Part shown: one piece after another, positions 1-5,439 of the stretch | Layout of the letters: each line of letters begins with the position of its first letter | Position numbering within the stretch: the stretch's first letter is position 1 | NCBI GenBank assembly: GCA_030670615.1 | Contig: DAOVBJ010000030.1 | Span: 1-8,627, forward strand | Direction: 5' to 3' | Source: Candidatus Bathyarchaeota archaeon | Lineage (GTDB): Archaea > Thermoproteota > Bathyarchaeia > RBG-16-48-13 > GCA-020355125 | Length of the DNA stretch: 8,627 nt | Notes under the pieces: model-generated | The model's input: only the letters and a program-made list of their open reading frames with translations | Databases searched by the model: none | What the model was told of the DNA's origin: nothing | Position numbers and translations under genes: made by a program

Positions 1-1
1 A

Positions 2-385
2 GCTGCTGAGGGCTCGCCCATATTTCTTGTAGGCGACGTAACGAATCTTACGGGAGTTGAGGGGCCATTTGATCTGGTGGTGGATAATGGCTGTCTCCAC
101 AGCCTTATGTTTAATGATGATGCCCGTGAAGCTTATGTGCGTACGGTGTTGAGCCTGACGCACTCTGGTACCCATTATTTCCTACGCTGTTTCGTCAAGG
201 ACCCTCAGAAACGTTTCAGCTTTGGTTTTATGAAACACGACGAGGTGGAGCGTCGCTTCGGCAATGAATTCAACATTGAAAATCTTGAGCCACTGCCTCC
301 TGGGCTGACCTCAATGGATGCCGTTTATCTGCTGAAGCGGAAATGGAATGAGTCTAAAAGAACACAAAAGGATGCAATATCATGA
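2..385 (+). CDS. Class I SAM-dependent methyltransferase, 3' part (5' truncated by window)
   Basis: The reading frame is open from the first bases to the TGA at 383-385, giving 127 visible residues. It transfers a methyl group from S-adenosylmethionine to an unidentified acceptor and is probably cytoplasmic. The visible part has an acidic strand end (FLVGDVTNL, motif II/III region) and then FDLVVDNGCLHSL, the post-motif strand-loop typical of methyltransferases related to the thiopurine/TehB-like group. Aromatic and basic residues follow and the chain ends with a short strand (AVYLLKRK). The glycine-rich SAM-binding motif I must lie upstream of the window. The ATG at codon 26 (position 77) is internal to the fold and is not a credible start. 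The next gene on the same strand begins 72 bases later and has its own promoter-like and SD signals, so coupling is uncertain. The family is fairly secure; the acceptor is unknown. Confidence 0.8.
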   Translation, partial: AAEGSPIFLVGDVTNLTGVEGPFDLVVDNGCLHSLMFNDDAREAYVRTVLSLTHSGTHYFLRCFVKDPQKRFSFGFMKHDEVERRFGNEFNIENLEPLPPGLTSMDAVYLLKRKWNESKRTQKDAIS

Positions 386-394
386 GACATGCGG

Positions 395-439
395 TAGCTA
401 GCTGGCAAATATGTTATTTAAGAGCTTGCTTGCTAGCTA
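395..439. repeat. TAGC-type inverted repeat around the GH172 promoter
   Basis: The left arm (395-408, TAGCTAGCTGGCAA) and right arm (426-439, TTGCTTGCTAGCTA) are inverted complements at 12 of 14 positions, separated by 17 bases. The spacer contains the TATA-like box of the downstream hydrolase gene, and the right arm ends four bases before its GGAG ribosome-binding site. It belongs to the window-wide family of TNGC tetranucleotide elements. It could be a pair of operator half-sites or an RNA hairpin; sequence alone does not decide. Confidence 0.7.
414..421 (+). promoter_or_regulatory. Putative TATA box of the GH172 gene
   Basis: The octamer TTATTTAA is preceded by an A-rich stretch that could act as a BRE. 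A start site about 25 bases downstream would fall near 440-445, giving a short leader that just includes the GGAG at 444-447. It lies between the two arms of the TAGC inverted repeat. This is a pattern match only. Confidence 0.4.
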
Positions 440-443
440 TTGT

Positions 444-447
444 GGAG
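444..447 (+). promoter_or_regulatory. Ribosome-binding site that sets the GH172 start
   Basis: GGAG lies 10 bases before the ATG at 458. It favours that ATG over the in-frame TTG at 440, which would put the SD inside the coding sequence. Confidence 0.6.
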
Positions 448-457
448 ACGTTATCTC

Positions 458-1582
458 ATGATCTATAACGTAGCCCGACTCAGAAAGGTAAAGACTAAAA
501 GAATATCGTCTTATGACGTAACAGGACGCAATCAAGATGCCTGGATTATCGGTTCAGGTGAAACGAAGGTCCTGGCTGATATTAAAGGTCCTGGAGTGAT
601 CACTCACATCTGGATGACTCAACGGGATCATTACAGAGATGTCTTGTTGAAGATAACTTGGGATGATGCTGAACATCCTAGTGTGTTTTGTCCTTTAGGC
701 GATTTTTTTGGTCTTGGGCATGGAATTGTAAATTCATACCAATCTTTCCTCTTTTCAGCATCAACTAGAAACAACAATGAGTTTAACGCTGGTTGCGCTT
801 TAAACTGCTATGCTCCGATGCCGTTTAGAAAACGTGCGCGAATAGAGTTAATCAACCAGTCGAAGGACAAGTTTCATCGTCAATATTTTTACGTTGACTA
901 CGAAACATATGATTCTGAAGCTGAGTTGGAAGGTCTGGGATATTTCCACTCTGAATTCCATCGTGAAAACCCCTTTGGCGGATGGGGCCATGAAATTCGA
1001 GTGAATTCTCCTGAAGCAAATATAGTAAACAGGGAACGAAGTGCCTGGGAAAATAACTACGTTATCCTTGAAACTAAAGGCCGAGGACAATACATAGGGT
1101 GTAACCTAAGCATCACAAACTTTCAAGGAACATGGTGGGGCGAGGGCGATGACATGATTTGGGTAGACGGATACAAGTGGCCGCCTGACTTACACGGCAC
1201 AGGAAGTGAAGACTACTTTAATCAGGCATGGCGAATGCAGAAGAACGCGTTCCTCCGCAACGGGTCATCGATTCATCTACAGGATACAGGCGGCTATCAA
1301 ACAAGCTACGTGTTTCACATTGAAAACCCAGTCCACTTTGAAAAAGAAATCAAAGCGACCATCGAACATGGACACGGAAACCACCTATGCAATGAGGTGA
1401 GTAGCGTAGCCTATTGGTATGCTGAAAAACCCAGTCGCGTTCAGGAGCCTCCGCCATTAGAAAAAAGGCTGCCAGTTAAGCGGGATGAGATCAACCACAA
1501 ATGGATCCACGACAAAGAGCGACAAACAACAACAAAAAAGATCAAGCCAAATGAAGAAATGCTAGAAATGAAGAAAAGATAG
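458..1582 (+). CDS. DUF2961 / GH172-family glycoside hydrolase
   Basis: This 374-residue protein matches the usual length of the DUF2961 family, now glycoside hydrolase family 172, whose characterised members act on fructofuranosyl and D-arabinofuranosyl linkages. The N-terminus (MIYNVARLRKVKTKRISSYD) is the standard family opening, followed by the GPGVITHIWMT strand and the GDFFGLGHG segment of the double jelly-roll. The signature GTGSEDYF is at residues 246-253. Glu251 in it and Glu229 in WWGEGDD, 22 residues apart, match the two-glutamate active site reported for the family. The last 40 or so residues are lysine- and glutamate-rich and look disordered. No signal peptide or membrane segment is present, so it probably acts in the cytoplasm on an imported or endogenous glycoside. 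I chose ATG 458 because of the GGAG 10 bases upstream and the family N-terminus; a TTG at 440 would add six residues. It converges with the TIM-barrel hydrolase at 1629-2783. The actual substrate is unknown. Confidence 0.88.
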   Translation: MIYNVARLRKVKTKRISSYDVTGRNQDAWIIGSGETKVLADIKGPGVITHIWMTQRDHYRDVLLKITWDDAEHPSVFCPLGDFFGLGHGIVNSYQSFLFSASTRNNNEFNAGCALNCYAPMPFRKRARIELINQSKDKFHRQYFYVDYETYDSEAELEGLGYFHSEFHRENPFGGWGHEIRVNSPEANIVNRERSAWENNYVILETKGRGQYIGCNLSITNFQGTWWGEGDDMIWVDGYKWPPDLHGTGSEDYFNQAWRMQKNAFLRNGSSIHLQDTGGYQTSYVFHIENPVHFEKEIKATIEHGHGNHLCNEVSSVAYWYAEKPSRVQEPPPLEKRLPVKRDEINHKWIHDKERQTTTKKIKPNEEMLEMKKR

Positions 1583-1625
1583 AGAGAAGCTCATCCATAA
1601 CGATGAATGATTAGTTAATAAAAGA

Positions 1626-1677
1626 AAGCTAGCTAGCTCCAGAGATCTCTTTCACTAGCTTGAAAAACCCTTTTTTT
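1626..1677 (+). terminator. Nested inverted repeat plus T7 at the convergent gene ends (possible terminator of the GH172 gene)
   Basis: AAGCTAG (1626-1632) pairs with CTAGCTT (1655-1661). Inside lies the perfect 10-base palindrome AGAGATCTCT (1641-1650). Ten bases past the outer arm, the plus strand has seven T residues (1671-1677). This could end plus-strand transcription from the GH172 gene, which stops at 1582, although the signal lies within the 3' end of the opposing gene. The stems are short and coding constraint could explain part of the pattern. Confidence 0.3.
1627..1638. repeat. TAGC element, 12-base palindrome overlapping a stop codon
   Basis: AGCTAGCTAGCT is a self-complementary triplet of AGCT. 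It includes the last codons (GCT AGC TAG) and stop of the minus-strand hydrolase gene, so its Ala-Ser-stop C-terminus is encoded by the element. On the minus strand it is followed directly by the T-rich run TTCTTTTATT (1626 down to 1617), which might act as that gene's terminator. Confidence 0.7.
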
Positions 1678-2783
1678 CGAGGGGTGCTTAATCCCCAGTT
1701 GACAGGAATATTCTGGTACCCATCTCGATAGTTCCCAATAGCTGGATTGCTGTGAGTGTTAGACGTAGTTTCTCCACCATTATCAAAATACCCCCATCCA
1801 CTATACACTGAAATAGCGGCTTTAAAGTGGTTAACGGGGTTCTCAAACTCGTAATGGTCATCCTCATCATAGAGAATCGGCATAGGTCTGTAGCTTGAAA
1901 GGCCACGGATGCGTTTCACCCACTCAACAACGCCTTGAGCGTCAAGCCCGTTGCCATGAAGCAATACCATATCCGAGGCTGCAACAACGCGTTCCCCAGG
2001 CACATTCGTGCGATTTCTTCCTGAAGCATAGCTCGTACCCACGAGAAGCCGTCGACCATTATGGGTTACCGCCTTCGCCAGCTCGATAAGCTCATGAACT
2101 CGGTGGGGCTGTAATATTTCATGTTCATATCGTTTAACGTTACACTCATTATTGATCTCGATGAGAACATTAGTAAAGCCCTTTTCAAGGACCCACTGAC
2201 ACGTATTTTTCACCGCCGTCTTCACTGCTTCTTCATCGGTGAGCCGATCATCCTGGCCAAAATAGAATAAGACGAGAATGATGATCATCCCTAACGCGTT
2301 TGCTTGCTCAATAACCATTTTCAATCGCTCCATGAAGGCTGGTTTAAGGCTTCCATCTGCACGGAAAGCGGTGTTCAGCCAGGGTTGAGCCCGATCATAA
2401 TCTATCGCACCCTTATACACTTCCTCCTCCGTAGCATTCACGCCTCGCTGTTTAAGCAAAGCCATCAACTTTTTACGGGGCGCAGAATACGCCAGAGGAC
2501 TCCCTCCTTGTAAGCCAATCGTTAAGGTGTTTAATCCAAAGGAATGATATACGGGCATGTGTGTCACGAGTTCCCGGGTATTTCTCATAGGATCCCAAAC
2601 CCCGGTATCGGGATACTTCCACAGCTCGCTAGTATAGGGATTCTCATCATCAAAAATACCGTTAATCATCCGACTCACCAAGAGGAGGCCTTCGATCTTA
2701 TAACCTTGGTAGTGCCGTCCTTCATAGATGGGTTTTCCATTGATATAAAACGAGTCTCCCCGTATGGCTACTTCGGTCTTCAA
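1629..2783 (-). CDS. TIM-barrel glycoside hydrolase (clan GH-A / GH5-like), unclassified
   Basis: This 384-residue protein resembles the poorly characterised GH5-like hydrolases whose N-terminus reads FYINGKPIYEGRHYQG...KIEGLL (residues 12-33). The core looks like a (beta/alpha)8 barrel: GLNTLTIGLQGG (83-94), ALGMIIILVLFYFGQ (163-177), VLIEINNEC (206-214), DMVLLHGNG (271-279) and MPILYDEDDH (301-310). Asn212-Glu213 at the end of strand 4 fits the clan GH-A acid/base pair, and Glu307 on the strand 7 segment fits the nucleophile; these assignments are inferred. No signal peptide is seen, so it is probably cytoplasmic. The start is the TTG at 2783: an in-frame TAA lies three codons upstream, and GGAG (2797-2794) is 10 bases away. 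Its C-terminus runs into a TAGC palindrome. It converges with the GH172 gene, which suggests use of the same or a related glycoside. Substrate and exact GH family are unknown. Confidence 0.78.
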   Translation of the reverse strand: MKTEVAIRGDSFYINGKPIYEGRHYQGYKIEGLLLVSRMINGIFDDENPYTSELWKYPDTGVWDPMRNTRELVTHMPVYHSFGLNTLTIGLQGGSPLAYSAPRKKLMALLKQRGVNATEEEVYKGAIDYDRAQPWLNTAFRADGSLKPAFMERLKMVIEQANALGMIIILVLFYFGQDDRLTDEEAVKTAVKNTCQWVLEKGFTNVLIEINNECNVKRYEHEILQPHRVHELIELAKAVTHNGRRLLVGTSYASGRNRTNVPGERVVAASDMVLLHGNGLDAQGVVEWVKRIRGLSSYRPMPILYDEDDHYEFENPVNHFKAAISVYSGWGYFDNGGETTSNTHSNPAIGNYRDGYQNIPVNWGLSTPRKKGFFKLVKEISGAS

Positions 2784-2793
2784 CGTCCTTTAA

Positions 2794-2797
2794 CTCC
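2794..2797 (-). promoter_or_regulatory. Ribosome-binding site for a TTG start
   Basis: On the minus strand GGAG lies 10 bases before the TTG at 2783, the same spacing as for the GH172 gene. No in-frame ATG or GTG occurs nearby before the next stop, so this SD supports the unusual initiator. Confidence 0.55.
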
Positions 2798-2829
2798 CAT
2801 GGAAGCTTATTCAGCTTTCAGACTATAAG

Positions 2830-2838
2830 TTATATAAA
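2830..2838 (-). promoter_or_regulatory. Strong archaeal TATA box of the TIM-barrel hydrolase gene
   Basis: The minus strand reads TTTATATAA, essentially the archaeal TATA consensus. The predicted start is about 25 bases on, near 2808, leaving a leader of roughly 25 bases with the GGAG at 2797-2794. This is the best promoter match in the window. The 18-bp palindrome at 2838-2855 abuts it on the upstream side, where BRE/TFB and upstream regulators bind. Confidence 0.6.
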
Positions 2839-2855
2839 AATTAGCTAGCTAATTT
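2838..2855. repeat. Perfect 18-bp palindrome (TAGC family), putative operator
   Basis: AAATTAGCTAGCTAATTT is exactly self-complementary, nine bases on each side. It shares one base with the TATA box of the divergence-free hydrolase promoter and covers the BRE position, so a dimeric protein bound here could block or help TFB/TBP recruitment. The AT arms extend the TAGCTA core found elsewhere in the window. Confidence 0.65.
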
Positions 2856-2982
2856 GATGGTTTTGAGGCGATGTCTAGGGCATTTATTGGTACATTTGAA
2901 ATTGCTTTGTTGTTAGTATTACAAAACTGATTGATCTTAGTTAATATCTAATGAAATCGTTGGAATCGGTTGTGTATTTACA

Positions 2983-3372
2983 TCATTCAGTTCTTGTAAC
3001 ATCGTATATCTTCTGTGAGATCTTCCACTGGTCATTATGTTTGACTAAGTTTAGGTAGTCAGTGCCATATAGGGTTTTATCACCTATTTTCAATTTGAAG
3101 TCAAGTCGAACGTTGGCTACACCGCCTACGTAGCTTGTAGTGATTCCAAGGGGTATTTCTTCGGAGTCCGAGCCAGATTCATGTCTTTCCTTAACCCTGT
3201 CGGCGAAAACCTTTATTGGTGTGGCCTTCTTGTCAAGGTCCCTCTCACCCGCGTATATTACAACGGCATCCAGGTAGAACGCCCTTTTGAAGAACTTGTA
3301 ATTGCCCGTTTTTATGGCTTGTAGATAAGCGTCTACGGCTTCCCTGATTCCTTGTAGTTCCATCCGACTCAA
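2983..3372 (-). CDS. NTF2-like / putative lumazine-binding-like small protein
   Basis: This protein of about 129 residues has the size and pattern of the NTF2-like cone fold. It has an N-terminal helix (IREAVDAYLQAIKTGNYKFF), a strand pair ending in AVVIYAG, a second helix (IKVFADRVKER), then beta strands through DFKLKIGDKTLYGTDYLNLVK and DQWKISQKIYDV. The closing 'TDYL.L.K.++.WKI..K.Y' pattern is typical of the putative lumazine-binding/SnoaL-like subfamily. Such proteins are often small-molecule-binding or isomerase-like, but no catalytic residue can be assigned. The first ATG is at 3363 and the open frame runs back to a TTG at 3390. I prefer the TTG at 3372 because AAAGGGG lies 8 bases upstream of it. 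It follows the ThDP gene on the same strand after about 90 bases and has its own TATA-like box, so cotranscription is possible but not required. No clear terminator follows it. Confidence 0.7.
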   Translation of the reverse strand: MSRMELQGIREAVDAYLQAIKTGNYKFFKRAFYLDAVVIYAGERDLDKKATPIKVFADRVKERHESGSDSEEIPLGITTSYVGGVANVRLDFKLKIGDKTLYGTDYLNLVKHNDQWKISQKIYDVTRTE

Positions 3373-3413
3373 TATTATTTCCCCTTTCAAACATTTTACA
3401 GCATTATGCTTCG

Positions 3414-3421
3414 TAAATAAA
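3414..3421 (-). promoter_or_regulatory. Putative TATA box of the NTF2-like gene
   Basis: TTTATTTA on the minus strand lies about 42 bases before the TTG at 3372, predicting a start site near 3392 with room for the AAAGGGG SD. Almost the same octamer precedes the catalase gene. This is the only gene start in the window without a TAGC element upstream. Confidence 0.45.
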
Positions 3422-3463
3422 TGTCTTTTGCAGTGGTTTAGGGCTCTCTCTACTGTTTTGGGT

Positions 3464-5269
3464 TTACGACGCCTTCTCTCTTGTTAAGTGGGTCTCACAG
3501 ATCACGTCGAGGAAAGCAGGCTTCCCATCCACCGTCACTACTTTCCAGGCTTTAGATAACATGGACTTGAGCTTTCCCGGGTCCTCAACCGTTGCAGCCC
3601 AAACTCCGTTTGCTCGGGCTATGTCCTCAAATTTAATCTCTGGGTTTCTGATCCAGACGCCGGCTGGATAGTTATGCTTAAGGGACCATCTTCTGTATCT
3701 CCCCAAGCCGCGGGTTATTGCTCCATAAGCCCGGTCATTAAGGTTTATGAAGAGCACAGGGATGTTGTAATGACTTGCAGTCCAGAGAACCGCTCCCGCC
3801 GCACCGTAATAGAAGGATCCGTCCTGCAGAAGACTGATGACGGGGCTTTCAGGTCTAGCTAGCTTTGCCCCAAGGGCTCCACCGATGCCGTATCCCATGT
3901 GCCCAGAGGAGGCGCCGAATCGTGTTCTAGGCAATGTGAATTCAAGAGTCTTCATAAGTTGATATCCATAGCCTCCACATCGACCACAGATGATGGCGTC
4001 ATCTGTTTTAACCTCGCTTAATACCTGGCCAAGCCATATCGTGTCTATCGGCTTCTTATTCTTAGCCTTTTCAGCCTCCTCCCTCCACGTCTTCTTCAAC
4101 CTATCATGCTCCGCCGTGAACCTCTCGTACCTATCATGGACTCGGGACTTGGCATCAAGGTCTGCTTCAAGCATCTTTGATACTGCTGCTGTGATCTGGG
4201 GTATCACAATCTTAGAGCATCCATGGATTCTATAGTCAGCTGGAACGTCCATTGGCTTGAAGTTTCCGCCCCAGTCGAGAAGGATGGCCTTAGTTGTTGA
4301 TGGAAGAGGTATCATAGGCTGGTCGACGACGAGGACTAAGTCGGCGTCATTCACGTATGGAGATACGTCGTATCCCATGAACATTGGATGGTTTGTAGGG
4401 AAGTTCATCGTCTTGCTTCCATGCGCACTCACAGAGCCAGCGATAACTGGGATGCCCAGCATCTCCGCGAGTTCGGTGAGAGCGATCACAGTCTCTCCAT
4501 ATCTTCCCATCATGCCTCCTGATACGACCAAGGGGTTCTCAGCATCCACAAAGAGTTTAGCAACGGCCTCCGCAGTTGACTGACTCACTGGAATATCACT
4601 CGGCGCTCCAAGCGCGTCAAATCTTGGAACAGTCATTGGCTTAGTTAATTTTCCGCCAGTAAGATGCCCGCTACCACCGAAGAGCCAGTCATTACATATC
4701 AGGTAGACTGGTCCCCATGGCTCCGTTGACGCCTCTCTCATGGCCCTTGCTACGTGATTTGGGATATCCTCAGCGGCTCGGGGCTCAGTCTCCCATTTCA
4801 CGTACTCCCTGACCATTCCACCTTGATCCACACTCTCATGAGCCCCACGCCTACCGGTGCCACTCATTCTATACATACCCGCCAATATCAGACATGGGCC
4901 GTATCCTCCCCATGCATTGTAGATAGCCCCTTTGGCGTTCATCGTTCCGACGACCCCACCTATCATAGAGACACCCACTTTCTGTCCCATAGAGGCGAGA
5001 CCATAATGATATGCTGCATCGACTGCTGGCAACTCATGCAACATCATGATTGGTTTTGGCTTATCCTTTGTAAGTTCCTTCCAGGCGAGGGCGTCTGTCA
5101 GGGGGACGCATGATGTATCTGGGTTATAGAATATGTACTCCACGCCGCAGGCTTTTAATAGCTCCATCAAAGCCTCAGCATTTGTTTCATAAGATAGGTC
5201 CTCCCCCTCTTTTGGAACCCTTGTTTCGCCTTCGCTTGATGACCCTCGTACCTCTTCCCCACGCCTCAA
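3464..5269 (-). CDS. Thiamine-diphosphate-dependent enzyme (acetolactate synthase / pyruvate oxidase / benzoylformate decarboxylase superfamily)
   Basis: This protein of about 601 residues has the three domains of the superfamily: N-terminal PYR (about 30-200), middle (about 230-375) and C-terminal PP (about 410-590). Glu79 in MLHELPAVDAAYHYG is the conserved glutamate that activates the ThDP aminopyrimidine. The ThDP/Mg motif begins QDGS (482-485), with Asp483 as metal ligand, runs through LWTASHYNIP and ends LNDRAYG (510-516). The classic form is GDG...NN, so the first glycine is Gln and the second asparagine is Asp (512). From memory of benzoylformate decarboxylase, the segment is about two residues longer. 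The superfamily joins or decarboxylates 2-oxo acids; the substrate, and whether FAD is bound, cannot be told. An ATG at 5299 adds ten residues but lacks an SD. The TTG at 5269 has GAGGTG six bases upstream, so I prefer it. The catalase gene lies just upstream on the same strand. The charged first 25 residues look unstructured. Confidence 0.82.
   Translation of the reverse strand: MRRGEEVRGSSSEGETRVPKEGEDLSYETNAEALMELLKACGVEYIFYNPDTSCVPLTDALAWKELTKDKPKPIMMLHELPAVDAAYHYGLASMGQKVGVSMIGGVVGTMNAKGAIYNAWGGYGPCLILAGMYRMSGTGRRGAHESVDQGGMVREYVKWETEPRAAEDIPNHVARAMREASTEPWGPVYLICNDWLFGGSGHLTGGKLTKPMTVPRFDALGAPSDIPVSQSTAEAVAKLFVDAENPLVVSGGMMGRYGETVIALTELAEMLGIPVIAGSVSAHGSKTMNFPTNHPMFMGYDVSPYVNDADLVLVVDQPMIPLPSTTKAILLDWGGNFKPMDVPADYRIHGCSKIVIPQITAAVSKMLEADLDAKSRVHDRYERFTAEHDRLKKTWREEAEKAKNKKPIDTIWLGQVLSEVKTDDAIICGRCGGYGYQLMKTLEFTLPRTRFGASSGHMGYGIGGALGAKLARPESPVISLLQDGSFYYGAAGAVLWTASHYNIPVLFINLNDRAYGAITRGLGRYRRWSLKHNYPAGVWIRNPEIKFEDIARANGVWAATVEDPGKLKSMLSKAWKVVTVDGKPAFLDVICETHLTREKAS
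3855..3864. repeat. TAGC-type run inside the ThDP-enzyme gene
   Basis: CTAGCTAGCT occurs within codons for Lys-Leu-Ala-Arg of the ThDP enzyme. It is the only comparable TAGC tandem run I found within coding sequence away from a gene end, so it serves as the exception to the intergenic pattern. Confidence 0.6.
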
Positions 5270-5275
5270 TTTATA

Positions 5276-5281
5276 CACCTC
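5276..5281 (-). promoter_or_regulatory. Ribosome-binding site that favours a TTG start for the ThDP gene
   Basis: GAGGTG on the minus strand is a six-base match to the archaeal anti-SD and lies six bases before the TTG at 5269. The alternative ATG at 5299 has no SD-like sequence. If transcription starts near 5307 the leader to the TTG is about 38 bases. Confidence 0.5.
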
Positions 5282-5328
5282 TATACTACATCTAAACATG
5301 TATTACATCTAATAAGCTAACCTACTTG

Positions 5329-5338
5329 AAATTTAAAC
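5329..5338 (-). promoter_or_regulatory. Putative TATA box of the ThDP-enzyme gene
   Basis: GTTTAAATTT on the minus strand predicts a start site near 5307. A TAGC inverted element (5351-5374) lies 12 bases further upstream. Confidence 0.4.
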
Positions 5339-5350
5339 CCATCAAAGTTA

Positions 5351-5374
5351 TTAGCTGGCTAGGTAGCTTGCTAA
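5351..5374. repeat. TAGC-type imperfect palindrome upstream of the ThDP gene
   Basis: The left arm TTAGCTGGCTA (5351-5361) and right arm TAGCTTGCTAA (5364-5374) are inverted complements at 9 of 11 positions around a two-base centre. The mismatched TGGC/TTGC pair is the same one seen in the element at 395-439, as if both derive from one ancestral unit. Confidence 0.65.
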
Positions 5375-5415
5375 ACACATTACGTGAACTTTGCGTTCTT
5401 CTTGAAGAATTTAGT

Positions 5416-5423
5416 AAAAAAAA
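5416..5423 (-). terminator. Oligo-T terminator of the catalase gene
   Basis: Eight consecutive T residues on the minus strand lie 17-24 bases after the catalase stop codon, the usual archaeal oligo-T signal. A short inverted repeat (TTCTTC/GAAGAA, 5396-5409) follows the tract rather than preceding it, so a bacterial hairpin-then-U terminator is not indicated. It should separate catalase transcription from the ThDP gene. Confidence 0.6.
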
Positions 5424-5439
5424 GGAGTGAAAGTGTGAT

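Noticed and set aside
440..457. TTG at 440 as the start of the GH172 gene
   Set aside because: The added six residues do not fit the family N-terminus and the GGAG SD would lie inside the coding sequence; ATG 458 is better placed.
848..1090. Minus-strand ORF opposite the GH172 gene
   Set aside because: It is a shadow frame with no SD and no recognisable motif; the plus-strand protein explains the region.
4754..5295. Plus-strand ORFs opposite the ThDP gene
   Set aside because: They are antisense frames of a gene with clear domain motifs, with unusual composition and no plausible starts.
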